From VXYL01 sp965199875 (lineage in GTDB: Bacteria; Pseudomonadota; Gammaproteobacteria; Pseudomonadales; Azotimanducaceae): a DNA stretch of 64,000 nt. Location: the NCBI GenBank assembly GCA_965199875.1, contig OZ241346.1, forward strand, positions 3,534,001-3,598,000, in the 5' to 3' direction. Below the pieces are notes generated by a model, which worked only from the letters and a program-made list of their open reading frames with translations, did no database searches and had not been told where the DNA came from. This document shows positions 50,385-59,586 of this stretch, piece by piece (within the stretch, counting starts at the first letter, position 1; each line of letters opens with the position of its first letter). The position numbers were made by a program, and so were the translations under genes.

Positions 50385-52943
50385 ATGACGCCAACCTCGG
50401 ACGAGGGTTTCCGCAGCCAGCTGTCGGGGCTGCCCCGCGCCCTGCGCGAAGACGTGCGTCTGCTGGGCAGCTTGCTGGGCCACGTCATCGCCGATCACCG
50501 CAGCGGCGACTTCGTGGCGCGCATCGAAGTGATTCGCGCCCTGGCGAAGAGCGCGCGCCGGGGAACGGCCGAAGACTGGCAGCGCTTGAGCGCCCGTCTG
50601 GCGGCCTTGCCGGAAGACGAACTGACGGACTTCGCCCGCGCCTTCAATCAATTCCTCAACCTCGCCAACATCGCCGACCAGCGCCAGGCGGCGAGCGACC
50701 TGGCGTGGCCCGAAACGGTGACCGTCGAGCAGCTCGCCGACGTGCGCGTCGAGCTGGTGCTTACCGCGCATCCCACCGAAGTGCTGCGCCGCACGCTGAT
50801 TCAGAAGTACGACGCCATCGCCGTGCTGCTCGAGGAACGCGAACGCCTGCCGCAAGACGAGCGCGGCCGCCTCGACGCGCCGCTGGGGCGACTGATCGCC
50901 GAGAGCTGGCACACCGACGAAATACGCCGCGAGCGGCCCACGCCCCAGGACGAAGCGCGCTGGGGCTTCGCGGTGGTCGAGAGTTCGCTCTGGCATGCCG
51001 TGCCCGCTGCCATGCGCGAGCTGGACCGCCGCCACGGCAGCGTGCTGCCCGGCCACGTCATGCCGTTCGCGTTCGCCTCCTGGATGGGCGGCGACCGCGA
51101 CGGCAACCCCAGCGTCACCGCTGCGGTGACCCGGGAAGTGCTGCTGCTGGCGCGTTGGAACGCCGCCACGCTGTTCAGCCGAGACGTCGAGGAACTCTAT
51201 GCGGCGCTGTCCATGCACACTTGCACGCCGGAACTGCGCCACGCGACGAACGCCGCCGCAGAGCCGTACCGGGCGATGCTGGGGCCGCTGCGCGACCGCC
51301 TTGCTGCAACCCGCGACTGGGCGCGAGCGGGCGGTGCCGCCGACGCTCGGGTGATTCTTGCCGACGACGATCTGCTCGCGCCGTTGATGCTCTGCTACGA
51401 CTCCCTCGTCGCCTGCGGCATGGCGCAGATCGCCAACGGCCCGCTGCTCGACACCTTGCGCCGCGTGCGCTGCTTCGGCGTCTGCCTGGTGCGCCTCGAC
51501 GTTCGCCAGCACGCCGAACGGCACCGCGGCGTTCTGCACGAAATCACCCGCTACCTGCACGACGACGGCTACGCGGACTGGCCGGAACAGCGGCGTACCG
51601 CCTGGCTGCTTGAAGAACTGGCATCGCGTCGGCCGTTGTTCCCGGCGAGGTGGCCGATGAGCGACGACGCCCGCGAGGTGCTCGACACCTTTGCCGTCGT
51701 CGCCGAGGGCGATGCGGCTGGCGTTGCCGCCTACGTCGTGTCGATGGCGGCGCAGCCGAGCGACGTGCTGGCGGTGGCGCTGCTGCTGAAGGAAGCCGGG
51801 GTTGCCAAGCGGCTGCCCATCGTGCCGCTGTTCGAGACCTTGGCGGATCTGGAACGGGCCGCCGACACCATCGACGCGCTGCTCGCCATGCCGTGGTACC
51901 GCGACTACGCCGGCGACCGTCTGCTGGTGATGATCGGCTATTCCGACTCCGCCAAGGACGCCGGGCAGCTGGCCGCCGCCTGGGCGCAGTATCGGGCCCA
52001 GGAGGCGCTGGCGGCCGTAGCCGCCAGACACGGCGTCAAGCTGACGCTGTTCCACGGCCGCGGCGGCGCCGTCGGGCGCGGCGGCGGGCCGTCGGCGCAG
52101 GCGATTGCTTCGCAGCCGCCGGGAACGGTGGCCGGTTCGATCCGCGTCACCGAGCAGGGCGAGATGATCCGCTTCAAGCTGGGCACTCCGGCCATCGCCA
52201 AGGCGACGCTCAGCCGCTATCTGACCGCCACCCTGCAAGCAACGACCCGCCCGCCGCCACCGCCCGACGCGCGGTTGCGCAAGACGATGGACGAACTCGC
52301 GGCGTCTTCGCTGCGGGCCTATCGGGACTTCGTGCAGGACGAGCGTTTTCTGGGTTTCTTTCAAGCGTTGACGCCGGAGGCGGAGCTGGCCGCGCTCGCC
52401 CTCGGCAGCCGTCCGGCGCGGCGGACTCCCGCTCGGGATCTGGACGGTCTGCGCGCCATTCCCTGGGTATTCGCCTGGACGCAGATGCGCCTGATGCTGC
52501 CGGCCTGGCTGGGCACGGAACGGGCGCTGTCGGCGCTGGCCGAGACGCCGGAGAACTATCGAGCGCTGCGGCAGTGGCCGTTCTTCGCCATGCAGACGGA
52601 CATGCTGGAGATGGTCGTCGCCACCGCCGATGCGACGCTGGTGCGCTACTACGCCGAACGGCTGACCAGTCCGGCGCAACAGGACATGGCCGCGGAACTG
52701 CTCTCGCGCCTCGATGGGCTGGCCAAGGACCTGCTGCGTCTTTCCGGCGCCGACCAACTGCTGGCCAACGCCAGCCAGGCGCGGGATTCCATCACGGTGC
52801 GCAACACCTACCTCGATCCGCTGCATCTTCTGCAAGCCGAACTGCTGGCCCGCCGGCGCAGCGGCAACGACTCCGAAGCCGTCGCCCAAGCGTTGAAGGT
52901 GACCATGGCCGGCATCTCCAGCGGCCTGCGCAACACCGGCTGA
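50385..52943 (+). CDS. ppc: Phosphoenolpyruvate carboxylase
   Basis: Ppc adds bicarbonate to phosphoenolpyruvate to make oxaloacetate, refilling the TCA cycle. The 852-residue protein has both signatures: VLTAHPTE at 125-132 with the catalytic His129, and VMIGYSDSAKDAG near 515-527; FHGRGGAVGRGGGPS near 550 and the C-terminal GLRNTG end are also conserved. Bacterial PEPC is about 880 residues; this one is slightly shorter in the N-terminal region. The ATG at 50385 is the first family-like start; upstream codons in the same frame overlap the recQ promoter region. It is divergent from recQ. Confidence 0.96.
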   Translation: MTPTSDEGFRSQLSGLPRALREDVRLLGSLLGHVIADHRSGDFVARIEVIRALAKSARRGTAEDWQRLSARLAALPEDELTDFARAFNQFLNLANIADQRQAASDLAWPETVTVEQLADVRVELVLTAHPTEVLRRTLIQKYDAIAVLLEERERLPQDERGRLDAPLGRLIAESWHTDEIRRERPTPQDEARWGFAVVESSLWHAVPAAMRELDRRHGSVLPGHVMPFAFASWMGGDRDGNPSVTAAVTREVLLLARWNAATLFSRDVEELYAALSMHTCTPELRHATNAAAEPYRAMLGPLRDRLAATRDWARAGGAADARVILADDDLLAPLMLCYDSLVACGMAQIANGPLLDTLRRVRCFGVCLVRLDVRQHAERHRGVLHEITRYLHDDGYADWPEQRRTAWLLEELASRRPLFPARWPMSDDAREVLDTFAVVAEGDAAGVAAYVVSMAAQPSDVLAVALLLKEAGVAKRLPIVPLFETLADLERAADTIDALLAMPWYRDYAGDRLLVMIGYSDSAKDAGQLAAAWAQYRAQEALAAVAARHGVKLTLFHGRGGAVGRGGGPSAQAIASQPPGTVAGSIRVTEQGEMIRFKLGTPAIAKATLSRYLTATLQATTRPPPPPDARLRKTMDELAASSLRAYRDFVQDERFLGFFQALTPEAELAALALGSRPARRTPARDLDGLRAIPWVFAWTQMRLMLPAWLGTERALSALAETPENYRALRQWPFFAMQTDMLEMVVATADATLVRYYAERLTSPAQQDMAAELLSRLDGLAKDLLRLSGADQLLANASQARDSITVRNTYLDPLHLLQAELLARRRSGNDSEAVAQALKVTMAGISSGLRNTG

Positions 52944-53021
52944 GCACTCGTCCTCTAGCCGCTGATCTCGCCATCCCAAGGAAACGGACCTAGCCCCCGG
53001 AGGAGAGGATTTGCGGGGGGC

Positions 53022-53248
53022 GTGACAGGCGTTCGCAGCAAGGTGCTGGGGCTGTACCTGTGCCTCAAGCCGTCCGGTACCGAGCCGCTGGTCGGTTCCC
53101 TGTGCTGGTACGAGCCGGCGGCGGCCAAGTTCCTGCCGACCCGCCACGAGTTGGCCGATGACAAGCGACAGGCGGGGGCTAGAGCGGTGGCGTCCGAGGC
53201 GAGGTGGCGAGGCTCACAGCGCTGATCGAAAAGATGCGTCGCAGCTAG
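53022..53248 (+). pseudogene. Remnant of a Uma2-family (DUF820) endonuclease gene
   Basis: The plus strand encodes VLGLYLCLKPSGTEPL, then WYEPAAAKFLPTRHELADD and a charged region, which is the pattern of the C-terminal part of Uma2/DUF820 restriction-like proteins. That frame hits a stop at 53223-53225, but a shifted frame continues RLTALIEKMRRS to a TAG at 53248, the expected helical end. The N-terminal nuclease domain is missing and one frameshift is needed near 53206-53211, so it is a decayed remnant. It occupies most of the 373-bp gene-free stretch after ppc; nothing else is seen there. Confidence 0.55.
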
Positions 53249-53316
53249 ACGCGGCCCAAGAGCTTGGCGTCCGACAGTGCCTGCGGATGAATATCCCATA
53301 CCTCCGGCGTACTCCG

Positions 53317-53910
53317 TCATAGTAGCCATGCGGCAGCTACCGCTGCCGCTGCGACGAGCAGTCCCGTGACGACGATCGTTCGCTGCGTTTTGCGCAACAC
53401 ACGCGTCAACTGTTCGCGCTCGGCCTCGCTGACTTCGCGCGCTTCCTTCGCCCTCGCCTCAACCGTCTTGTCCAGCGCAGCTACGGTGTCGACCAGCGCC
53501 TGCAATCGATCGTGAGTTGCCTGGTCTGCCGCCTGCGATTCGCCGCCAAGCGTCCTGATGTCTTTGTTCGCTCGTTCGATGGCCTCATTGAGGGACGCAA
53601 GCGGAAGACGTATCGCATCCGCACCAGCAACCGCCTGTGCAACGCGCTCCGGCAAGCCATCGGGGTTCGCCTCTCGCAATCGCTGTTCGGCGGTCTCGAG
53701 TGCGAGGATGAGGGCCTCGTAGCGGCCAGCGATCTCCTGCAGTTGCTTCGCGCACGACCCTAGTGTGCCAAACGCAGTCTGGGCCTGTTGAGATATCCCT
53801 TCAACACGCTCTGGCAGGGCCGCGGCTTGGCTCGCTTGCTCCACGATGGCCCCCAAAGCGTCGTGCATCCGCCCGACTACGCTATCCACTCTCTCGGTCA
53901 TTCCTTCCAT
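53317..53910 (-). CDS. Tail-anchored coiled-coil membrane protein, partner of the RecQ-like helicase
   Basis: The 197-residue protein is not recognised as a named family. It is almost entirely helical with long heptad-like stretches: MEGMTERVDSVVGRMHDALG, then AEQRLREANPDGLPERVAQA and HDRLQALVDTVAALDKTVEA. It ends with a single hydrophobic segment (TIVVTGLLVAAAAVAAAWLL, about 178-197), so it is probably tail-anchored in the inner membrane with the coiled coil in the cytosol. Ribosome binding site AAGGGA lies 6 nt before the ATG. It begins 41 bp downstream of the RecQ-like gene on the same strand and probably is in one operon with it. Coiled-coil membrane sensors are common in antiphage systems, but a defence role is inference. 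Confidence 0.65.
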   Translation of the reverse strand: MEGMTERVDSVVGRMHDALGAIVEQASQAAALPERVEGISQQAQTAFGTLGSCAKQLQEIAGRYEALILALETAEQRLREANPDGLPERVAQAVAGADAIRLPLASLNEAIERANKDIRTLGGESQAADQATHDRLQALVDTVAALDKTVEARAKEAREVSEAEREQLTRVLRKTQRTIVVTGLLVAAAAVAAAWLL

Positions 53911-53951
53911 CGCTTGTCCCTTCGTTTGTCGCCAACCGCGGGCGTTGGCCG

Positions 53952-56900
53952 TCAGTCCACCTTGGCCCGATGGGTGTCGAGCCGCACTTGCGCCTCGCTC
54001 AGCGTCTTGGTCGCCGCTCCCAATGGGCCGAGCAATCCCCACATCGCCTCCAAGCGCCCAGCCGAGACATCTTCCGTGTCCGCTGCGCCCGGCGGCCACG
54101 CGCTCACCAGCTCGCCGAACGTCCTCGCGTCCTCGTCGGCTGCCCACGGGCCGAAGATGAGCCGCGTCGCATGCAGCAGCGATGGATTGGCCTCGCCAAG
54201 CCCGCGAATGAACTGCGCGAGATTGTCGCGTTCCACGCGCAGCTTCTCCCCGCTGGCATAGAGCCGGAGGTTCATCGCGGCGGTTTGGAGGTTCCGCTCC
54301 GCGACGTCGAACACGCCATCGTTGCACAATGCCTCGGCGGCCGCCCGGCTGGCGAGCAACGCCGGGTGGTCGGGCTGACTTTCCAGCGCCCGGATGAACA
54401 TCCCCCGCAGCTCGCCGGCATCCATTTGCGAATCGGGCGTCACTCCCTCGAACAACCTCCCCCATGCCTGCCAGTCGATGCCTTCCTTTCGATCCAACAG
54501 ATCCGCGATCTTCTCGCTGCTCTTGCCTTCGCTCAAGTAGTCCAGCATTCTCCTCCGCACTTCCTCGTCGGTGCCACAAACACGAGCCATTTCGACTGTT
54601 TCGAGAAGTGCGCGTCGATGCGCCCGCTCCACGCTTCGGTAGACGAAGTTCACCAATTCCGTCGCCACTAGGCGGATTTCAGCTTCGGCGTCGCCCTCGT
54701 ACGTTTTGCATGCGGCATTGACCTTTCTCTCGATCTCTTGGCTCTGTGTCTTGTCGAAACGAGCGATGTACTCCGCCAGTCCTTCGACCCCCTGCGTGAC
54801 CTTCCAAGGCGAGACATAGGCAATGAAAGCCCTGCGTCCGTAGTCCACTTCGTAGTCGCGAACCACGCCGATGCGCGTAAGCCGGCCCAGGGCGCGCTCT
54901 AGAGCTGTCCTTTCGTCCTCGTCGGCCGGAAAGGGGATGTTCCGCTCGCCCGCGCCTTCGCCTGGGGCAAGGAGATCGATGGCGCCCGTCATGGCAGCAC
55001 ATTCCGTTTGCACGCCTTGGAAGTTGCGGAAGTGGAAGAACAGCGATGTCCCTACGTCGTCCGAGAGCCGCCGATCTTCGTAGATTCTCTTGGCTTCATC
55101 CCAACCTTTCCGTGGATCCAAGATGGCATTCGTCCGCGTTGGATCGTCTTCGCGCATGATGGCGATGGCGATGGCATCAAGCTGGTCCCGACCAGCGCGC
55201 CCGATCTCCTGGTAGTAGCCTTCCAAAGTTCCCGTCAGATGGGGGTGCAGAACCCAGCGGACATTGGGCTTGTCGATGCCCATGCCGTAGGCTTTCGTGC
55301 AGACCATCGTGCTGGCGTCGTTTTTCTTGAAGTTCCTTGCAGCGTCCCTTCTGCGCTGCCTGTTCTCGCCGCCGGAGTACGTCTCTATCGCTCGCGCGCC
55401 GCACTGCTGTGCGAGTTCCTTGCCCCTCGACACCGAGTTCCCCCGCCCTCGCACCGTCGGCATGAAGACGATGCCGCACATTGTGTCCTGGCCGCGCCTG
55501 GGTGCCCAGAACTGCTCGCTTCGCTTGTGGAACCTGTGTGGCAGACGGCGTAGCGCGCCTGCAGCCTCGCTTTGTGCTTGCCGCCTGTCTGTGCAGTACC
55601 GCAACTCCATTTTGATCTCAGGACGGTTGTGTGAGGTAGGCCTAATGGCGGCCTCCGGATCTCCGTCGTCAATCTCCAGATGCGCGATCATGTCCTTGTA
55701 CACGGCCCGACTCGCCGTGCCTGTGAGCGCCAGAACAGGTGGCTTTCCCAACCTCTCCTTGACGGTTCGCCCGAGCTGCAGGTACGCCGGACGGAAGTCG
55801 TGTCCCCACTCGGAAATGCAGTGTGCTTCGTCGATGACGACCTGCGCAAGGCCTGCGGCGGCAAGCGAGCTCATCTGCTCTCTGAACTCGGGGATCATCA
55901 GGCGTTCGGGCGCGCAGACTACGATCAATGTCGTACCGGCCGTCAGCCGGTTCATCTTCTCCCGTCGCGTGCGCTCGTCGTCCAGAGACGTGATTCCCTC
56001 CACGCGGTCGATGCCGACGCTTCGCAGCGCATCTATCTGGTCCTCTATGAGCGCGACCAGAGGCGCTACCACAATCGTGGGGCCGGGCTTGAGCAAGCTG
56101 ATCATCTGGTAGATGAGGCTCTTGCCTGCGCTGGTTGGCAGCAACACGACGGTGTCCTTGTCGTTGAGGCAGCGGCCGATCGCCCGTGCCTGGGCCTCTC
56201 GGAACTCCGCATGTCTGAACGCGTCGTTCAAGATCGTCAGCAATGCCTGCTCTTGTGCCTTCTTCTCAATCGGGCCGCGCAGCTCTCGCCACTCTGGCGA
56301 AACGTCGACTCGGCCGTGCAGTTCCACGTTGCTTGCTACTCGTCGCAGGATGTGAGCACGGCCTCCAACACCCGTCGTGTGCCACCACGGATACGCCCCT
56401 TCGACCCGTATATGCACCGGTTGGTCGTGTTCCTCCCTCGGCGACACGAGGCGCAACATCCGTGGAAGGCGAACGTTGTCCGCCACGCCGTGGACTTCGG
56501 CGAACGCTCTCGCTAGTTCGCGCCAGTCGTCAAACGACTCTTCCAGGCCGTGTGGTCGAGCATGGGCGGCTTCTACGCCGACCGTGCCGTTGGCAATAGG
56601 CAAGCTGCCGTCCTCGAGCATCCGGCTCAACAGGATCTGGAACGCCGTGCCTTCGTCGGCCATGGTTATTGCGCCCGCCCAGCCGGCACTGCGTTCATCT
56701 CGAACGTCGTCGTGGTCGTCCTGATCCTTCCTGACGAGCATCTCCAGCAGCGTCAGATTTGGCCCCGTCCCGTCATGCACCTCTTGGTTCGTGACACGGA
56801 TGGTCTTCACGCCGGCCTCGGCCGCCGAATCTTCCCGCGACTCGTCCACGGCACGCCAATCTTGGTGGTCGTCTCCGTCGATCTCTACGGCGATGCGCCG

Positions 56901-57605
56901 TCTGGCGGTCTTGCCCTCGTACAGAAAGTCCACCCGCCGCTCGTCGTCGAGGTCGCCCGTGATGGAACCCATTGGAAACTGCGGCCAGAGCCGCGCTGCC
57001 GATGGACCGAGCGCTCTCGGCACCCAATCCTCCAGGAAGATTCGCTCCGTCTCCGAGTCGAAGAGGCCTGCCTCTCGAAGCGACGGATCCAGGACCGGGT
57101 CGTGGTCTCCGTGCTGGTGGGCAATGACGCTCGCTACGCCGCGCATGTTCGGGCGATGGCCCGCTTCGAGCACTTGGTAGCCGCATTTCGCCGGCCGACA
57201 CCCACCGTCCGGGTCAGCCAGTTGGACAGTTCGTTGCTCTAGTTTCCTAGTGGGCGCGGCGTTGACGCCACGCTGGAAGTAGCGCTGCAGCAACCCCCCG
57301 ATGAATCGCTCTTCTGGCCGTGCGTCCTCTTCGTTGCCTTCGCGCGAAAGGACGCACCAAGTCGGCGCCCGCGCGCGCCGTTGGAACCTTACAGGGCCGG
57401 GCAAGCTTCCCGCCTTGAAGAAGCTGACGTCGTAGCCCGACGGCTTCGCATGTACTTCCATTCCGACGACGCGCCAGTTGCGCACTCCCCGCCAAAAGTG
57501 CGTGTGCCGGCAACCATCGTACCCGAATTTGTATCCACAAGTCGGCCACCATGTCGAGCAAGTCCAGGGACCGTCCCTGTAGTGCCACTTGCCCGTTTCA
57601 GTCAA
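53952..57605 (-). CDS. Large RecQ-like superfamily 2 helicase with an N-terminal DUF559-like nuclease segment
   Basis: The protein is about 1217 residues from a TTG at 57605 (1169 from the ATG at 57461). The start is uncertain; the sequence from 57605, with WHYRDGPWTCSTWW and CGYKFGYDGCRHTHF, looks coding. Residues about 222-265 resemble a DUF559/Vsr-type PD-(D/E)XK nuclease: VDFLYEGK, then AVEIDGDDHQDW. The helicase core follows: PTSAGKS near 486-492 (the GKS of Walker A), DEAHCISEWGHDFRP near 593-607, and YYQEIGRAGRDQ near 800-811. Unlike cellular RecQ there are no four zinc-binding cysteines, RQC or HRDC domains; instead about 300 helical residues end the protein. Codon use is less GC-rich than neighbours. 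A membrane coiled-coil gene follows 41 bp on. I suspect a defence role (inference). Confidence 0.75.
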   Translation of the reverse strand: MTETGKWHYRDGPWTCSTWWPTCGYKFGYDGCRHTHFWRGVRNWRVVGMEVHAKPSGYDVSFFKAGSLPGPVRFQRRARAPTWCVLSREGNEEDARPEERFIGGLLQRYFQRGVNAAPTRKLEQRTVQLADPDGGCRPAKCGYQVLEAGHRPNMRGVASVIAHQHGDHDPVLDPSLREAGLFDSETERIFLEDWVPRALGPSAARLWPQFPMGSITGDLDDERRVDFLYEGKTARRRIAVEIDGDDHQDWRAVDESREDSAAEAGVKTIRVTNQEVHDGTGPNLTLLEMLVRKDQDDHDDVRDERSAGWAGAITMADEGTAFQILLSRMLEDGSLPIANGTVGVEAAHARPHGLEESFDDWRELARAFAEVHGVADNVRLPRMLRLVSPREEHDQPVHIRVEGAYPWWHTTGVGGRAHILRRVASNVELHGRVDVSPEWRELRGPIEKKAQEQALLTILNDAFRHAEFREAQARAIGRCLNDKDTVVLLPTSAGKSLIYQMISLLKPGPTIVVAPLVALIEDQIDALRSVGIDRVEGITSLDDERTRREKMNRLTAGTTLIVVCAPERLMIPEFREQMSSLAAAGLAQVVIDEAHCISEWGHDFRPAYLQLGRTVKERLGKPPVLALTGTASRAVYKDMIAHLEIDDGDPEAAIRPTSHNRPEIKMELRYCTDRRQAQSEAAGALRRLPHRFHKRSEQFWAPRRGQDTMCGIVFMPTVRGRGNSVSRGKELAQQCGARAIETYSGGENRQRRRDAARNFKKNDASTMVCTKAYGMGIDKPNVRWVLHPHLTGTLEGYYQEIGRAGRDQLDAIAIAIMREDDPTRTNAILDPRKGWDEAKRIYEDRRLSDDVGTSLFFHFRNFQGVQTECAAMTGAIDLLAPGEGAGERNIPFPADEDERTALERALGRLTRIGVVRDYEVDYGRRAFIAYVSPWKVTQGVEGLAEYIARFDKTQSQEIERKVNAACKTYEGDAEAEIRLVATELVNFVYRSVERAHRRALLETVEMARVCGTDEEVRRRMLDYLSEGKSSEKIADLLDRKEGIDWQAWGRLFEGVTPDSQMDAGELRGMFIRALESQPDHPALLASRAAAEALCNDGVFDVAERNLQTAAMNLRLYASGEKLRVERDNLAQFIRGLGEANPSLLHATRLIFGPWAADEDARTFGELVSAWPPGAADTEDVSAGRLEAMWGLLGPLGAATKTLSEAQVRLDTHRAKVD

Positions 57606-57713
57606 TACAAGATGTTGATTGCAAAAGGCTTTTTCTAGAGGGTGGTAAACTTGGGCTGGGCGCGGCGGCGTGTTAAGGTGCGCTGCTTCGCGCTCGCGCA
57701 TGGGCTGCCTTTC

Positions 57714-58253
57714 GTGACCGTTCGCATCGGCCTGGTTTCCGACTCCCACGTCACCCGGCGCGGCCTGCTGTGGCCGCAGGTCTTCGACGCCTTCGCCGGG
57801 GTCGATGCCATCCTGCACGCCGGGGACGTCTGGTCGCCGGCGGTGATCGACGAGCTCGAAACGATCGCGCCGGTGCATGTGGCGCGGGGCAACGGCGACT
57901 TCGGCGTTGAAGACGAGCGCTATCTGGAGCAGTGCTTGCTGCGCTTCGAGGAGGTCGACGTCGCCATGCTGCACGACTTTCCTTCGCCCAGCCGCAGGCC
58001 AGCGGACTTCGTGCTCGCCCAGGCCGGCAAGCGGTTTCCGCGTGCGCCGGACGTGATCGTCTGCGGGCACACCCACATCGAGGAAGTCCACCGCCTCGGC
58101 GGGCTGCTGCTGGTGAATCCGGGCTCGCCGACGTTGCCGCGCAACAAGTCGCTGCGCCTCGGCACCATTGCCTTTCTCACCATCGCCGGCGCCTCGGCCA
58201 GCGCCGAACTGTGCCAGCTCACCGAAGACGGGCATCGGCCCATCGACGGCTGA
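57714..58253 (+). CDS. YfcE/MJ0936-family metallophosphoesterase
   Basis: The 179-residue protein is a calcineurin-like phosphodiesterase of the YfcE type. Metal ligands are all visible: Asp10 and His12 (SDSH), Asp38 (HAGDVW), Asn60 with Asp62 (RGNGD), His87 (LHDF), and GHTH at 118-121. E. coli YfcE (184 residues) hydrolyses phosphodiesters in vitro. The GTG at 57714 fits this N-terminus; in-frame GTGs at 57642 and 57678 would add sequence not seen in the family. It is divergent from the RecQ-like helicase gene and converges on the PLP enzyme gene. Confidence 0.88.
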   Translation: MTVRIGLVSDSHVTRRGLLWPQVFDAFAGVDAILHAGDVWSPAVIDELETIAPVHVARGNGDFGVEDERYLEQCLLRFEEVDVAMLHDFPSPSRRPADFVLAQAGKRFPRAPDVIVCGHTHIEEVHRLGGLLLVNPGSPTLPRNKSLRLGTIAFLTIAGASASAELCQLTEDGHRPIDG

Positions 58254-58263
58254 CGGCAAGCGC

Positions 58264-59514
58264 TCACTGCTCCTCGGCGCCAAGCACCCGATCGAGGTCT
58301 GCGCAGATGTCGTCGGCATCTTCCAGGCCGACGGATAGACGGAACACGCCGTCGCCAGCGAACTCGCGGTAGCTGGCCAGCTGACGTCCGCTCAGCTGGA
58401 AGGAGGAGGCCATCAGCGCGTCCGTGTCGATCCAGTAGACGAGGCTGCGGTGGTGGCCGAGGGAGACGGCGTAGTGGACGATTTGCAGCTCCGTGGCCAT
58501 GCGTCGGGCCCGCGCTTCGCCGCCCTTCGCTTGAAACGACAGCATCCCGGAGAAGTTCGCCATCTGCCGGCGGGCGAGGTCGTGCTGGGGGTGCGAAGCG
58601 AGGCCCGGGTAGTTGACGCGCAGCACCGTCGGATGGTCGTCCAGAAACTCGGCGACGCGCTGCGCCGTGGCTGCATGGGCCTGCATGCGAATCGGCAGCG
58701 TCGCCGCGCCGCGCGCGATCAGCCAGGCGTTGAACGGACTGATGCAGCCGCCGAAGTGAACTAGGGCGTCGTTGCGCAACGGGGCGAGAAGCTCCCGACC
58801 GCCAAGCACGGCGCCGCCCAGGGCGTCGCCGTGTCCGCCCAGATACTTGGTGAGCGAATGCACCACGAAGTCCGCGCCGAGTTCGACCGGGCGCGTGGCC
58901 ATCGGCGTGGCGAAGGTGGAGTCCACCGCCAGCAACGCCCCGCGCCGCTTGGCGATGGCGGCGACAGCGGCGATGTCGGTGAGCTTGAGCGTTGGATTGG
59001 CCGGGGTTTCGATCCAGATCAGCCGCGTTTCGGGCCGAATGGCCGCCGTCACGTTGGCCGGGTCGGCGCTGTCCACGGCGGTGGTTGAGATGCCCTGCGG
59101 CAGGCCGTGCTTCGCCAGCTCTGCCGTGCCCGCGTAGTTGACGTCGCTGATCAGCAAGTGATCGCCGGGCTTCAGGGTCGCCAGCAGCACCGCTGCCGTG
59201 GCGGCCATGCCCGAAGCGAAGGCGACGCAGTCCTCGGCGCCTTCCAGGGCGGCGAGCTTGCGCTCCAGCATGGCCACCGTGGGATTGCCCCAGCGCGTGT
59301 AGATGTAGGGCGTTTCGTCCCCGAAGGCGTTGATGGAGAAGCCAGCCGGTTCGTCCATCGTGAAGGTGGTGGACATGACGAGATTCGGCGCGGAAGCGCC
59401 GGTGGCTGGGTCCGGGGCTTCGCCAGCGTGAACGGCGCGGGTGGCGAATCCCCAGTCCTGGCGCAGCGTCGGCTTCTCGTTCGCGTCCGGCGGGGGGTTG
59501 GAAGGGTCTCGCAT
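58264..59514 (-). CDS. PLP-dependent cystathionine gamma-synthase/lyase-family enzyme
   Basis: The 416-residue enzyme belongs to the Cys/Met metabolism PLP family, which includes cystathionine gamma-synthase, methionine gamma-lyase and O-acetylhomoserine sulfhydrylase. Landmarks are FATRAVHAGE at 23-32, the YIYTRWGNPTVAMLE segment (70-84), GMAATAAVLLATLKPGDHLL, IETPANPTLKL at 168-178, and the PLP-binding Lys223 in HSLTKYLGGHGD. RSLVYWIDTDALMASSFQLSG near the C-terminus suggests the gamma-lyase or synthase subgroup; exact substrate is uncertain. AAGGAG lies 8 nt before the ATG at 59514; a GTG at 59523 would leave only 1 nt spacing. A terminator lies between it and the upstream ankyrin gene. 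Confidence 0.9.
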   Translation of the reverse strand: MRDPSNPPPDANEKPTLRQDWGFATRAVHAGEAPDPATGASAPNLVMSTTFTMDEPAGFSINAFGDETPYIYTRWGNPTVAMLERKLAALEGAEDCVAFASGMAATAAVLLATLKPGDHLLISDVNYAGTAELAKHGLPQGISTTAVDSADPANVTAAIRPETRLIWIETPANPTLKLTDIAAVAAIAKRRGALLAVDSTFATPMATRPVELGADFVVHSLTKYLGGHGDALGGAVLGGRELLAPLRNDALVHFGGCISPFNAWLIARGAATLPIRMQAHAATAQRVAEFLDDHPTVLRVNYPGLASHPQHDLARRQMANFSGMLSFQAKGGEARARRMATELQIVHYAVSLGHHRSLVYWIDTDALMASSFQLSGRQLASYREFAGDGVFRLSVGLEDADDICADLDRVLGAEEQ

Positions 59515-59555
59515 GATCTCCACTCCTTAAACGGTCAAAAGGAAAATCAACGGCC

Positions 59556-59586
59556 AAAGAAAAACGCGCCAGAACGGCGACGCGCC
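59556..59586 (-). terminator. Rho-independent terminator after the ankyrin gene
   Basis: On the minus strand CGCG(T)CGCC pairs with GGCGCG around a GTTCT loop (six pairs, one bulged T), followed directly by TTTTTCTTT. It lies immediately after the ankyrin-protein stop and would end the operon running from 64000 to 59587. Confidence 0.6.

Noticed and set aside
57606..58319. Upstream extension of the RecQ-like reading frame
   Set aside because: The frame stays open but overlaps the YfcE-type gene on the other strand and reads as non-protein sequence; the gene probably starts at or below 57605.
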